A stretch of 64,000 nt of DNA from Sulfitobacter delicatus (GTDB lineage: Bacteria; Pseudomonadota; Alphaproteobacteria; Rhodobacterales; Rhodobacteraceae): NCBI RefSeq assembly GCF_900102535.1, contig NZ_FNBP01000007.1:62001-126000 (forward strand). Direction: 5' to 3'. Shown one piece after another: positions 34,946 through 43,967 of this stretch. Under the pieces are notes generated by a model that had not been told where the DNA came from, searched no databases, and worked only from the letters and a program-made list of their open reading frames with translations. Each line of letters begins with the position of its first letter. The stretch's first letter is position 1. The position numbers and the translations under genes were made by a program.

Positions 34946-36565
34946 CTAGTCTTTTGCAAACTCATCCAATTCCGGGCGTTCGCTGATGGATATGTGATCA
35001 ATCTCTTCCTGCCGAAACCCAAGAACCAGCGCGGGGATCATCATACAGACCAGCAAGAAGATTGGCAGGCCAACCACCGTGATGACCTGCTGCAAGGCTG
35101 TCAGTCCGGCTTCCCCAGTCAGCACGATCAACATGGCTGCCACCAGCCCCTCGGCCACACCCCAAAAGACGCGCTGGCGGACCGGACCGGACTCCGCATG
35201 ACCGGTGCAGAGCATGTCCACCACCAGCGAGGCGGAATCCGAGGAGGTGGCAAAGAAGATCGCCACAATCACGACCGCGACGCCTTGGATCAAGGTGGTG
35301 AATGGCAACTGCTCAAAGAAGGCGAACATGGCGAGGGGCACACTATCGGCCACCGCCCGGCTGATCTCGCCCGCAGCATCGCCCATCGCCGCACGGGCCT
35401 CAGCGCCGATGCCGTCAAACGCCATCGCCTGCCAGCCGAAGATCGAGAACCAGATCAGGGTAAAGATGGTGGGGGCCAACAGGACGCCGGAAACAAACTC
35501 CCGGATCGTCCGCCCGCGGGAAATGCGCGCCACGAAAAGACCGATGAAAGGCGACCACGTGACCGTCCATGCCCAGTAAAAGACGGTCCAATTGCCCTGC
35601 CAGCCCCAGTCGTCGTTGCTGGGGTTTCTATTCGCCAGCATGTCATTCCAGAACGCCAGTCGGGGCAGGTTACTGAGGTAGAGCCCAACCGTCTCCACCA
35701 TGCCGCGCAGCAGGAAGAGGGTCGAACCGGTGATGAGGACAAAGATCATCAGCAACACGGCCATACCGATGTTGATATTCGACAGCAGCTTCACCCCGCT
35801 GTCGAGCCCTGCGACGATCGACGCCACGGCAACTGCGGTGAGGACGGCGAGGATCGAGATCTTCAGAAAGGTACTGGGCTCCCAATCGAACAAAGCCGAC
35901 AGCCCCGCTGCGATCTGTGAGGAACCCAGCCCAAGCGACACCGCAACCCCGAAAACCGTACCGAGGACAGATGCGATGTCGATGGCCTTGCCAATAGGCC
36001 CATGGATGCGCTCGCGCAAAAGCGGATAGAAGACCGAACTCACCCGAACCGGCAGCTCATATCGGTTGATGAAATATGCAAAGGCCAAGCCCGGCAGGGT
36101 GAAGATCGCCCATGTGTGCAGGCCAAGGTGGTAGATCGCGATGGAAATAGCATCGCGCGCGGCGTCTTCGGTGAAAGGCTCCACACCGGGCTGGGGCGGG
36201 GTTTGGAAATGGCTGATGGGCTCAGCCACGCCCCAGAACATCAGCACGGTGCCGATCCCGCCGGCAAAGAGCATCGTGAACCACGATAGGTTGGAGTATT
36301 CGGGGGTCGAGCCTTTGGGGCCAAGACGGATATGCCCATGTCGCGACATTGCCGCCCAGATCAGAAAGCCGAGCCAGAGGTTGACGCCGAAGATGAAGAA
36401 CCAGCCTAGGTTGGTCACGACCCATGACCGTCCTGCGGCAAAAGCGGCACCAATGGGTTCAGGGGCGATAATTAAAAGCAGTACAAAGGCGACCGTCAGC
36501 CCGGCGGAGATAAAGAAGATGGTTGGATCGGTCTTCAATCCCAAACGGCGCGCAAGGCTTTCCAC
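34946..36565 (-). CDS. BCCT-family betaine/choline/carnitine transporter
   Basis: Transporter of 539 residues with 12 helices. The family tryptophan-rich signature is in the region NWTVFYWAWTVTWSPFIGLFVARISRGRTIREF (about 330-362). It takes up compatible solutes or quaternary ammonium compounds by ion symport, for osmoprotection or as nutrients. No choline or betaine catabolic genes adjoin it, so the substrate is open. Confidence 0.9.
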   Translation of the reverse strand: MESLARRLGLKTDPTIFFISAGLTVAFVLLLIIAPEPIGAAFAAGRSWVVTNLGWFFIFGVNLWLGFLIWAAMSRHGHIRLGPKGSTPEYSNLSWFTMLFAGGIGTVLMFWGVAEPISHFQTPPQPGVEPFTEDAARDAISIAIYHLGLHTWAIFTLPGLAFAYFINRYELPVRVSSVFYPLLRERIHGPIGKAIDIASVLGTVFGVAVSLGLGSSQIAAGLSALFDWEPSTFLKISILAVLTAVAVASIVAGLDSGVKLLSNINIGMAVLLMIFVLITGSTLFLLRGMVETVGLYLSNLPRLAFWNDMLANRNPSNDDWGWQGNWTVFYWAWTVTWSPFIGLFVARISRGRTIREFVSGVLLAPTIFTLIWFSIFGWQAMAFDGIGAEARAAMGDAAGEISRAVADSVPLAMFAFFEQLPFTTLIQGVAVVIVAIFFATSSDSASLVVDMLCTGHAESGPVRQRVFWGVAEGLVAAMLIVLTGEAGLTALQQVITVVGLPIFLLVCMMIPALVLGFRQEEIDHISISERPELDEFAKD

Positions 36566-36701
36566 ATTTGTCCCCTTCGTCTGATCAAGCTTGATCGAGC
36601 TGCGTTTTCTCGCGCGCTCAGGGGGTTAACTGCAAAAATAGGTTCTGCGTTCCCGCACAATTGGACTTTGCGATCGAACGGCGATCCGACACGGCGCAGA
36701 G

Positions 36702-37346
36702 TTAAGTGCTTGGCCGGGGAGGATTATAAAAGCTATGCGCCCCGTAGGGATGGTCAAAAGCATGGTCGAGCAGTTCCAGATGGTCTTGGCCGTAATACAT
36801 GTCTCCGTCGAGGAAATAAGTCGGCGAACCAAAGACACCGCGCGCGATGGCTTCTTGCGTGTTCTGGTCGTGGATCGCCTGTACCTCGGCACTCTCCGCC
36901 CGCTGCAGCAGCCGCTCACTATCTACCGCCAAGTGCACCGTGGCGCGGCGCAGATGATCAGGATCGGCAAGGTCGATGTCATCGCGCCAATGGCCCTGCA
37001 AAAGCGCAAAGGACAGGGCGTCGACGTCAACGCCATCTTCGGCGGCGGCGATCAGAAAGCCGTTGGAAAGCTTCAGGGAATGATCGTGATGCGTCGGGCG
37101 GTGATTCAACACCTCCAGCTCGCGATACTGCGCCCAGCGGGTGATCTCGCGCCCGAAGAAGTAGTCGATGTAATGCGCTGAAAAGCTGCGGGATTGAGCG
37201 CCACGCGCAGCGTCAATGACTGGGTAGAGGTCAAAGGGGCGGTGAACCAGTTTGCAACCTCGGGCTTTGCATATCTCCAGCAACCTTTGGTGCCCGAGAT
37301 AGGCATAGGCCGAATGGGCGGAATAGAAATATTCGATAGTACTCAA
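36702..37346 (-). CDS. 2-hydroxychromene-2-carboxylate isomerase / DsbA-family protein
   Basis: Thioredoxin-fold protein of about 214 residues. The opening IEYFYSAHSAYAYLGHQRL is the HCCA isomerase pattern, with Ser/Tyr replacing the DsbA CxxC, and GVFGSPTYFLDGDMYYGQDHLELL is the C-terminal consensus. The start is TTG at 37346 with GGAG 6 bases upstream; an ATG-led longer frame from 37454 adds 36 residues unlike the family. Such proteins are glutathione-dependent isomerases in aromatic degradation. No partner genes are adjacent. Confidence 0.78.
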   Translation of the reverse strand: MSTIEYFYSAHSAYAYLGHQRLLEICKARGCKLVHRPFDLYPVIDAARGAQSRSFSAHYIDYFFGREITRWAQYRELEVLNHRPTHHDHSLKLSNGFLIAAAEDGVDVDALSFALLQGHWRDDIDLADPDHLRRATVHLAVDSERLLQRAESAEVQAIHDQNTQEAIARGVFGSPTYFLDGDMYYGQDHLELLDHAFDHPYGAHSFYNPPRPST

Positions 37347-37540
37347 AGGGCTGCTCCAATAATCCAGCCGCTTGCCGCAGCTCTCTGAGACAGTTTGACA
37401 ATAAAGACATTCCGCGTCCATCGCGCCTGCTCCGGGAACTTTCGCCGGTTCCAAGTGTTTGCCCGTTAACAGGGCGTGAGGCGGCGCATTTTAGCGCCCC
37501 CGTCCTTTTGCAATGTCCGCAGCCAGGAAAGGGACAGAAC

Positions 37541-37756
37541 ATGAGTCCACCAGACACAGACCTCAAGAAACAAGAACGCCGCCATATGGGGCCGCTGATT
37601 GGCATCGCCCTCGTCGTGATTTTCGGTATTGGTATCATTGTTTATTGGACGGGCGAAGAAGTCGCGACCGCGCCCGAAGATAATTCGGTGGTCGAAGAAG
37701 GCGCGACCGTTGAAGGCGAAGGCACTGCCGAAGTACCAGTCGCACCGACCGAATAA
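37541..37756 (+). CDS. small single-span membrane protein with acidic tail
   Basis: Protein of 71 residues: a charged N terminus, one helix (about 17-37, GPLIGIALVVIFGIGIIVYW) and a tail of Glu, Val, Ala and Thr. The ATG at 37541 has AGGAAAGGGA upstream and avoids the out-of-place longer frame. A terminator follows at once, so it is a monocistronic gene. Function unknown. Confidence 0.65.
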   Translation: MSPPDTDLKKQERRHMGPLIGIALVVIFGIGIIVYWTGEEVATAPEDNSVVEEGATVEGEGTAEVPVAPTE

Positions 37757-37778
37757 GAGGCGTTCTCATACGGACAAT

Positions 37779-37808
37779 AGGCCCGGGGTTCATACCGCCG
37801 GGCCTTTT
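37779..37808 (+). terminator. Rho-independent terminator
   Basis: AGGCCCGG pairs with CCGGGCCT (8 base pairs) and four T follow. It ends the small membrane protein transcript ahead of glk. Confidence 0.75.
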
Positions 37809-37878
37809 GCTGTTTGCCTCTTTTATGTTTGCAAGACAGACTGGTGAAGTTGCGGGAGTAGCGGCAAAGGAGGCAGGG

Positions 37879-38853
37879 ATGTGGTATCTTTTAGGGGATG
37901 TGGGCGGCACCAATCTTCGGCTGGCCGCGATTGATGAAACAGGCGCTTTCGGCACCCGAGAAAGCCTGCCGACTGCAGGTGTTGCCGATCTGCCGGAAAC
38001 CTGCGCAGCCTTCGTCGCCGGGATGGGAAGCCCCCCTAAGGCCATTGCTATCGCGGCTGCGGGGGTGGTTAAGGAAGGCCGTGTGACCTTCACCAACGCT
38101 GCAAAGCACGTCTCAACTACGCAACTGGCGAAGGCCTGTCAGGTGCCCGCGGAAAACGTGCTGCTGCTCAACGATTTCGAAGCCGCTGCGTGGTCGCTTG
38201 CTAAGATTGAGCCGGGGGAAGTGACCTATCTGCAAGGCGGTCCTGACCCGCAACCGGGCGCGCGGGTGATCATGGGGCCGGGCACCGGCCTCGGGGTCGG
38301 GGCGCTGGTCTGGCAGAAGGGGCATCCCTCTGCCGTGCCCGGCGAAGGCGGGCACTTGCGCCTGACCCCTCATTCTGCCGAAGAAGTTGCCTATTTCGAA
38401 GCCTTAATCGCGGATTGGCCGGAAGTGCAGATGGGCAACGGGTTGGCGGTCGAGGCCGAAGCGATCCTCTCGGGCACCGGTGTCCCGAGATGGTACCGCG
38501 CGATTGCAAAGGCGCGCGGGGAAGAGGCGCCGGTTGAGAATGCTTCGGCGATATTTGACGCGGCACAGGCTGGGAAGGACGCCAACGCTTGTCGTGCCAT
38601 TGCCAGTTTCACACGGTACCTCGGCGGTATCGCCGGCGATTTGGGCCTCATTTTCGGCGCGCGGGGTGGGGTTTTTATCACGGGCGGGGTGGCGCAGGCC
38701 AATCCTTGGATCTTTGATGAGGCATTCCTCGCGGCCTTCAACGCAGGAGGGCGGCATAGCGATTGGCGCCGCGCCTTGCCGGTAGGGCTGTGCCAAGATC
38801 CCGACTTCGGATTAAAAGGCGCGCGCAACTGTCTGTTTACACGACTGGATTGA
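37879..38853 (+). CDS. glk: glucokinase
   Basis: Glk-family hexokinase of 324 residues. ATP-binding GDVGGTNLRLA is at the N terminus, NDFEAAAW carries the catalytic Asp region, followed by GPGTGLGVGAL and the sugar site PGEGGHLRL. The ATG at 37879 has AAAGGAGG ideally placed; the longer frame starts inside the terminator. It makes glucose 6-phosphate, feeding zwf. Together with the 16-30 kb block, both glucose and fructose entry to the Entner-Doudoroff route lie in this window. Confidence 0.92.
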   Translation: MWYLLGDVGGTNLRLAAIDETGAFGTRESLPTAGVADLPETCAAFVAGMGSPPKAIAIAAAGVVKEGRVTFTNAAKHVSTTQLAKACQVPAENVLLLNDFEAAAWSLAKIEPGEVTYLQGGPDPQPGARVIMGPGTGLGVGALVWQKGHPSAVPGEGGHLRLTPHSAEEVAYFEALIADWPEVQMGNGLAVEAEAILSGTGVPRWYRAIAKARGEEAPVENASAIFDAAQAGKDANACRAIASFTRYLGGIAGDLGLIFGARGGVFITGGVAQANPWIFDEAFLAAFNAGGRHSDWRRALPVGLCQDPDFGLKGARNCLFTRLD

Positions 38854-38900
38854 CAGCCCCGCATCACCGGCCATGATCGCACCAGCAGCCGGAGCGCCCT

Positions 38901-40184
38901 ATGACTGATCCCCTCGACCCCAAACGCCAGTTTCTCGCCGATCTATTCGATGCGGCTGTGGCCGCTGCTGACCCGAAGCAGATCTTGCAAAACAGCCTGC
39001 CGCCGCGCCCCAAGGGCCGCACCGTGGTGATCGGTGCGGGCAAGGGGGCCGCGCAGCTCGCGCAGGCTTTCGAAGACCTTTGGCCACATCCCTATGAGGG
39101 CGTGGTGGTCACCCGATACGGCTACGCAGCACCATGTCGTCAGATCAAAGTGCTAGAGGCGGCTCATCCGGTGCCAGACGAGGCGGGGATCGCCGCGGCG
39201 CGGGCGTTGCAAGAGGCTGTAACAGGCCTGGGGCCGGATGATCAGGTGATCGCGCTGATCTGCGGGGGCGGTTCCTCGCTCTTGCCTGCGCCGCCCGAAG
39301 GATTGACGCTCGCCGATCTGCAGGAGTTGAACGCGGCGCTACTTGCCTCTGGCGCGCCGATCTCAATGATGAACGACATTCGCAAACAGTTCAGCACGGT
39401 GAACGGGGGCCGGTTGGCAGCACTAGCTTCGCCTGCGTCCGTGCTGAGCCTGATCGTGTCGGACGTACCGGGTGACGATCCGGGCGCGGTGGCTTCTGGC
39501 CCCACAGTCCCGGGGTGTCCAACGGCCCGCGCGGTGCTGGCGGACATCAACGCACGTGGCTTGAACCTGCCGCCGCGCTGCATGGCGCATCTGGAGGCCA
39601 CAGCCGCCGAAGACACGATGGAGGCCCAAGCCCATGACAATACCACCACCCGGATCATTGCTTCAGCCAGTCTCTCCTTAGAAGCCGCCGCCGAAGCTGC
39701 GCGGGCGCGTGGTGTCAACGCTTGGGTGTTGTCAGATGCGATCGAGGGCGAGGCGCAAGAGGTGGCTTCGGTCCATGCCGCCCTGGCCCGACAGGCAGAG
39801 CAAAGCGGTTTCCCGTATCCCGCGCCGTTGGTGCTGTTGTCCGGGGGCGAAACGACCGTCACCCTCCGCCATAAAGGACGCGGCGGGCGCAACAGCGCCT
39901 TTGCCTTGTCGCTGGCTCTGGCATTAGAGGGGCAGGGCGGCATCACCGCATTGGCCGCAGACACGGACGGGATTGACGGATCCGAAGACAACGCGGGGGC
40001 GTTCGCGGATGACCGAACTGCTGCCCAGATGCGTGAAGCCGGTGTCGACCCCCGCCATGCCTTGCAACACAATGATGCCTATGGCGCTTTTGCAGCGGCG
40101 GGGGGGCTGTTTCATACCGGTCCCACGGGGACGAATGTGAATGATTTTCGGGCAATTTTGATTGGTGATGTGCCAGTGCGGTGA
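38901..40184 (+). CDS. glycerate 2-kinase (MOFRL family, TtuD/GckA type)
   Basis: Protein of 427 residues. The N-terminal domain (GRTVVIGAGKGAAQLAQAFE; CGGGSSLLPAPPEGLTL; SDVPGDDPGAVASGPTV) and the C-terminal MOFRL domain (GRGGRNSAFALSLA; ADTDGIDGSEDNAGA) define the glycerate kinase type once called hydroxypyruvate reductase. It phosphorylates D-glycerate to 2-phosphoglycerate in serine-cycle, tartrate or glycerate use. It lies 47 bases after glk and may be co-transcribed. The reaction is firm at family level. Confidence 0.88.
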   Translation: MTDPLDPKRQFLADLFDAAVAAADPKQILQNSLPPRPKGRTVVIGAGKGAAQLAQAFEDLWPHPYEGVVVTRYGYAAPCRQIKVLEAAHPVPDEAGIAAARALQEAVTGLGPDDQVIALICGGGSSLLPAPPEGLTLADLQELNAALLASGAPISMMNDIRKQFSTVNGGRLAALASPASVLSLIVSDVPGDDPGAVASGPTVPGCPTARAVLADINARGLNLPPRCMAHLEATAAEDTMEAQAHDNTTTRIIASASLSLEAAAEAARARGVNAWVLSDAIEGEAQEVASVHAALARQAEQSGFPYPAPLVLLSGGETTVTLRHKGRGGRNSAFALSLALALEGQGGITALAADTDGIDGSEDNAGAFADDRTAAQMREAGVDPRHALQHNDAYGAFAAAGGLFHTGPTGTNVNDFRAILIGDVPVR

Positions 40185-40205
40185 GCGCGATGTTTGGGGC
40201 AGCCG

Positions 40206-40253
40206 CCGGGGGTTTCACACCCCCGGACCCCCGTGAAGTATTTTGGGCCAAAA
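40206..40253. terminator. double hairpin between convergent genes
   Basis: CCGGGGGT and ACCCCCGG (40206-40226) form an 8-base-pair stem. It is followed by TTTTGG-G-CCAAAA (40241-40253), a second palindrome with T and A runs. The pair can end both the glycerate kinase and the facing alcohol dehydrogenase transcripts. Confidence 0.6.
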
Positions 40254-40260
40254 AGAATAG

Positions 40261-41352
40261 TTAGTCGGCTTTGTCGAACAAGATCACGTTGCGGCGGGCG
40301 GCGCCGGTTTTCGTGTCGGCGATGGCCTCGTTGATTTGGTCTAGGCGCCAGCGGCCAGAGATCAGACTGTCGAGTTGCAATCGCCCTTGCAGGTAGAGGT
40401 CTACCATCCATGGGATGTCGCGCTGGATAACCACATCGCCCATTTTGGAGCCGACCATGCCTTGGCCCATGGCGGCAAGGATCACCGGCTCATAGCTCGA
40501 CGCCGCACCGCTGTGGGGCATGCCGACCATGATGACGCGGCCCCCCGGCGCGAGGTAGCGCATGGCGGTGTCATAGGCGGGGATTGCGCCTACGGTGACG
40601 ATCACCGCATCGGCCCCGCGGCCCATGGCTTTGTTGGCGCTGCGCCAGGGTTTTGCCTCCGTGGCCAGCACCGTGTCCGTGGCGCCGAATTCGCGGGCCA
40701 CGGCGAGTTTGTCTTCGGTCATATCCACAGCAACGATGCGGCGTGCGCCGGCGATGCGTGCGCCTTGGATCGCGTTCAGGCCCACACCTCCCGCGCCGAT
40801 GACCACCACATCTTGGCCCGCGCGCAGGCCTGCGGCGTTCACCACCGCACCAACGCCGGTGATGACGCCGCAGGCGATGAGGCAGGCGGCTTCTTTGGGA
40901 ATGTCGGGCGAGATTTTCACCACCTGCGAACGGTCCACGACGACTTTCTCGGCAAAGCCGCCGGTCGCCATGGCTTGGAACAGGGGGGCGCCATCGCTGG
41001 TCTGCAACGGCCCCTCGGGGGGCTGCGGGGTAGTGCAGATCGTGGGTTGGCCGGAGGCGCAGCTAGGGCAGCTGCCGCAGGCGCGGATCAGGGTGACGAC
41101 GACGCTGTCGCCTTCCTCCAGCCCCGGCACATTCGGCCCGATGGCGCTGATCCGCCCCGCCGCTTCGTGGCCATAGACCGCAGGCAGCGGCCCGCCCCAT
41201 GCGCCTTCGGCGAAGGAGATATCCGAATGGCAGATCGCCACAGCATCAAGGGTGACTTCGACCTCGCCAGCCTTGGGCGGGCTGAGTTGGATGTCCTCAA
41301 TAGTGAGCGGCTGGTCGAAGGCGTGGCAGACGGCGGCTTTGATGGTTTGCAA
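40261..41352 (-). CDS. zinc-dependent alcohol dehydrogenase
   Basis: Medium-chain dehydrogenase of 363 residues with a TTG start, AAAGGA 8 bases upstream. Catalytic zinc ligands: CHSD near 42 and GHEAAG near 62. Structural zinc: four Cys in CGSCPSCASGQPTIC. The NAD fold has GAGGVGLNAIQGA. It resembles the class III / AdhE-like Zn alcohol dehydrogenases, with the position of insertions closest to glutathione- or mycothiol-dependent forms, but the substrate is uncertain. Confidence 0.85.
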   Translation of the reverse strand: MQTIKAAVCHAFDQPLTIEDIQLSPPKAGEVEVTLDAVAICHSDISFAEGAWGGPLPAVYGHEAAGRISAIGPNVPGLEEGDSVVVTLIRACGSCPSCASGQPTICTTPQPPEGPLQTSDGAPLFQAMATGGFAEKVVVDRSQVVKISPDIPKEAACLIACGVITGVGAVVNAAGLRAGQDVVVIGAGGVGLNAIQGARIAGARRIVAVDMTEDKLAVAREFGATDTVLATEAKPWRSANKAMGRGADAVIVTVGAIPAYDTAMRYLAPGGRVIMVGMPHSGAASSYEPVILAAMGQGMVGSKMGDVVIQRDIPWMVDLYLQGRLQLDSLISGRWRLDQINEAIADTKTGAARRNVILFDKAD

Positions 41353-41423
41353 GGGGGCTGTCCTTTGGGTCCGAGGGTGTTTTTCGGAGCGTGGCGCGGA
41401 TCAGGGCAGGGTGCAAGTCTGCG

Positions 41424-42635
41424 CTAGCCTGCCGCAGCGTCTTTTGGCAGCGGGCGGCTGGCGAAGAGGGCCAGTCCGGCGATGGTCAAGACCAGTGCCA
41501 ATAGGAAGGGCGCGCCGGGGAGGTAGAGGGGGGCGCTGTCGCTGGTGAACTGTGCAAAAACGGCTGTCATGGCCAAGGGCGAGATGATCATCGCCATCGC
41601 GGTGGAGGAACTCAGTGCGCCGTGCAACTCGCCCTGCGCGTCGGCAGAGACACGGGCTGACATGATGCCCTGCAACGCGGGCGGGATCACCCCGGCAAGG
41701 GCCGCCAGAGGGGTCATGATCAGCGCCCATGTGCCTGAGGTCAGCAGCGTCAGAGCGAGAAAGGCGGCGAGGGCAAAGACATGCCCCGCGATCACCGTGC
41801 CGCGCGCCCCCAAGCGGCGCAGCACCGGGCCGATCAGCCCGCCTTGGACCAGCACCATTTGCACGCCAAAAAGGCCGAGCGACAGGCCGATCATCGTGGG
41901 CGACCAGCCGAAACGCTCTTGCCCGAAATAGGCCCAGACGGCGGGGTAGGCGGCAAAGCCCACGTGGTAGAGGAAATAGACCATGAGCAGCCTGCCAATC
42001 CCCGGCAGACGGCCAAGGGCTTGCAGCGCGCCAAGTGGATTTGCGCGGCGCCAGTCGAAGCGGCGGCGGTTGGCCTCAGGCAGTGTTTCGCGCAGCACCC
42101 GCCACCCCAGCAGCGCATTGCCCGCCGCCAGTGCAGCAGCCGCCCAGAAGGGCGCGCGGGTGCCGTATTCGCCCAAAACCCCACCGATCAGCGGCCCCAG
42201 CACGAACCCCGCGCCAAAGGCCGCGCCGATCAGCCCAAAGCGGGCAGCGCGGTCTTGGGCGGGCGAGATATCGGCCATATAGGCCGAAGCCGTGGCATGC
42301 GTTGCCGCCGTGATCCCGCCGACCAGACGTCCGATCAGCAGCAGCCAGATGGTGCCCGCCAAGGCCATGACGCTGTAATCCACCGTCATCACCACCAGTG
42401 CGAGCAGCAGCACCGGGCGGCGGCCAAAGCGGTCGGACAGCCCGCCCAGCACCGGACCAAAGAGGAATTGCATCGCGGCAAAACTGGTCGCCAAGACCCC
42501 GCCCCAGAGGGCGGCTTCGCTTAGGTCGCCGCCGCGCACCTCGCGGATCAGATCAGGCATCACCGGCAGGATCAGCCCGACGCCCATCGCGTCGATCATC
42601 ACTGTGAGCAGGATAAAGATCAGCGGCAGCGGCAT
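41424..42635 (-). CDS. MFS transporter, Tet(A)-like
   Basis: Twelve-helix exporter-type transporter of about 403 residues starting at ATG 42635. The loop 2-3 motif is GGLSDRFGRRPVLLLAL; DxxPAQDRAARFGLIGAAFGAGFVLGP is the TetA motif C region. It lies 4 bases after pcaB in the same operon. Tetracycline-type exporters share this architecture, but next to pcaBD it may move an aromatic acid or a pathway intermediate (inference); it should not be called a resistance gene on this evidence. Confidence 0.8.
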   Translation of the reverse strand: MPLPLIFILLTVMIDAMGVGLILPVMPDLIREVRGGDLSEAALWGGVLATSFAAMQFLFGPVLGGLSDRFGRRPVLLLALVVMTVDYSVMALAGTIWLLLIGRLVGGITAATHATASAYMADISPAQDRAARFGLIGAAFGAGFVLGPLIGGVLGEYGTRAPFWAAAALAAGNALLGWRVLRETLPEANRRRFDWRRANPLGALQALGRLPGIGRLLMVYFLYHVGFAAYPAVWAYFGQERFGWSPTMIGLSLGLFGVQMVLVQGGLIGPVLRRLGARGTVIAGHVFALAAFLALTLLTSGTWALIMTPLAALAGVIPPALQGIMSARVSADAQGELHGALSSSTAMAMIISPLAMTAVFAQFTSDSAPLYLPGAPFLLALVLTIAGLALFASRPLPKDAAAG

Positions 42636-42639
42636 CCGG

Positions 42640-43965
42640 TCAGAGTTTTTCCGCACGGGCGGCAAAAGCTGCGGCATCGGCGGGGGCATGGCCCAGTTGC
42701 GCCTCGGCGCGGAACAGGTCTGCGGGCAGGTCGGGATAGTCGGCGCGGGCGAGATCGGCCAGCGGCACGCGTTTGTCGAGCGCGTCGTGGGCCAGCGCTT
42801 TGGTCACGCGTTGTGCTTCGGGGCGCGGCATCCGTTCGGCCAGCGCAAAGCTCAGCGCTTCGGCATGGATCAGCCCCAGCCCGGCGTCGAGGTTGTGGCG
42901 CATCTGCATGGGGTGCGGGGTGATCCCGGCGCTGAGCGCCTTGGCGTGGTGCAGGGCCGAGGCGAAGCCCAGACATATCTGCGGCAGGGCCAGCCATTCG
43001 GCGAACCATGCCCCGCCGTCGCGCTGGTGTTGATGCGCCGCGGCTGCTTGCAAGGTGGCGCGCAGCCCGCCGTGTTGGTGGTTCAGCGCGACAAGCACCG
43101 AGGGCGAGACCGGGTTTTGCTTTTGCGGCATGGTCGATGACCCGCCTGCTTGGCTCAGCGCCAGTTCCTGCGTGTCGCTATTGGTCAGCCCCAGCAAGGA
43201 CTGCCCCATATGCGCAAGTGCTGCCATGACGCGGCCTTGCCAATCGACGAGGTGCAGGATCGGGCTGCGGTCCATGTGCCAAGTGCGGTGCGGATCGTTC
43301 AGGCCGAGGGCTTGGGCGAGGTCGGCGCGGGTCTTTGCCGCGTCTGGGCCAAGGGCGGAGGCGGTGCTTGCCGCGCCGGAGAGGGAGACCCAGAGGGTTT
43401 CCTTGCGCAGCGCGGGCAGGGCTTCCAGCGCGTCAATCAGAGGCATGCCCCATTCCGCCAGCACCGCGCCGAAGGAGGTCGGCGTAGCGTGTTGGCCATA
43501 GGTGCGGGCGGGCATCGGCAGATGCGCGTGGTCCTTGGCGGCTTTGCCCAGTGTTTTGATGACCTCGCGCAGGTCCGCTTCGGCGAGCAGCAGGGCTTGG
43601 CGCAGGCGGAGCATCAGGGCGGTGTCGAGAATATCTTGCGAGGTCGCGCCCCAATGGACGTATTGTGCGTGTTCGGGGGTCTGCATCTCTGAGCGGAACT
43701 GGTCCAGCAGGGCCGGGACGCTGACGCCGTTCTGGCCCGTCGCCTCGGCCAATGCGCCGGGGTCGACGCGGATTTCCAGACTGGCGCGGTGGATCGCGGC
43801 GGCGCTAAGTTCGGGGATCACGCCTTGGGTGCCCTGCACCTTGGCCAGCGCGCCTTCGACCAGCAGCATGGCGCGGACCGCCGCGCTGTCGGTGAAAAGC
43901 CGTCCGGCTTCGCCGCAGTCAAACAGGCGGGCGTAGAGGGAACTGTCGAAAACGCTGGCGGCCAT
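42640..43965 (-). CDS. pcaB: 3-carboxy-cis,cis-muconate cycloisomerase
   Basis: Fumarase/aspartase superfamily protein of 441 residues. The signature GGSSTMPQKQNPVSP (near 275) contains the active-site Ser and loop, WGATSQDILDTA is near 105, and HLPMPARTYGQHATPTSFG is between them. It follows pcaD by 2 bases. It lactonises 3-carboxymuconate in the protocatechuate branch of the beta-ketoadipate pathway. The other pca genes (C, H, G, Q) are not in the window. Confidence 0.9.
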   Translation of the reverse strand: MAASVFDSSLYARLFDCGEAGRLFTDSAAVRAMLLVEGALAKVQGTQGVIPELSAAAIHRASLEIRVDPGALAEATGQNGVSVPALLDQFRSEMQTPEHAQYVHWGATSQDILDTALMLRLRQALLLAEADLREVIKTLGKAAKDHAHLPMPARTYGQHATPTSFGAVLAEWGMPLIDALEALPALRKETLWVSLSGAASTASALGPDAAKTRADLAQALGLNDPHRTWHMDRSPILHLVDWQGRVMAALAHMGQSLLGLTNSDTQELALSQAGGSSTMPQKQNPVSPSVLVALNHQHGGLRATLQAAAAHQHQRDGGAWFAEWLALPQICLGFASALHHAKALSAGITPHPMQMRHNLDAGLGLIHAEALSFALAERMPRPEAQRVTKALAHDALDKRVPLADLARADYPDLPADLFRAEAQLGHAPADAAAFAARAEKL

Positions 43966-43967
43966 GC

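Noticed and set aside
41424-42635. Tetracycline-resistance gene
   Set aside because: The transporter has TetA-type motifs, but these are shared by many exporters; operon context with pcaDB and lack of a TetR neighbour argue against resistance.
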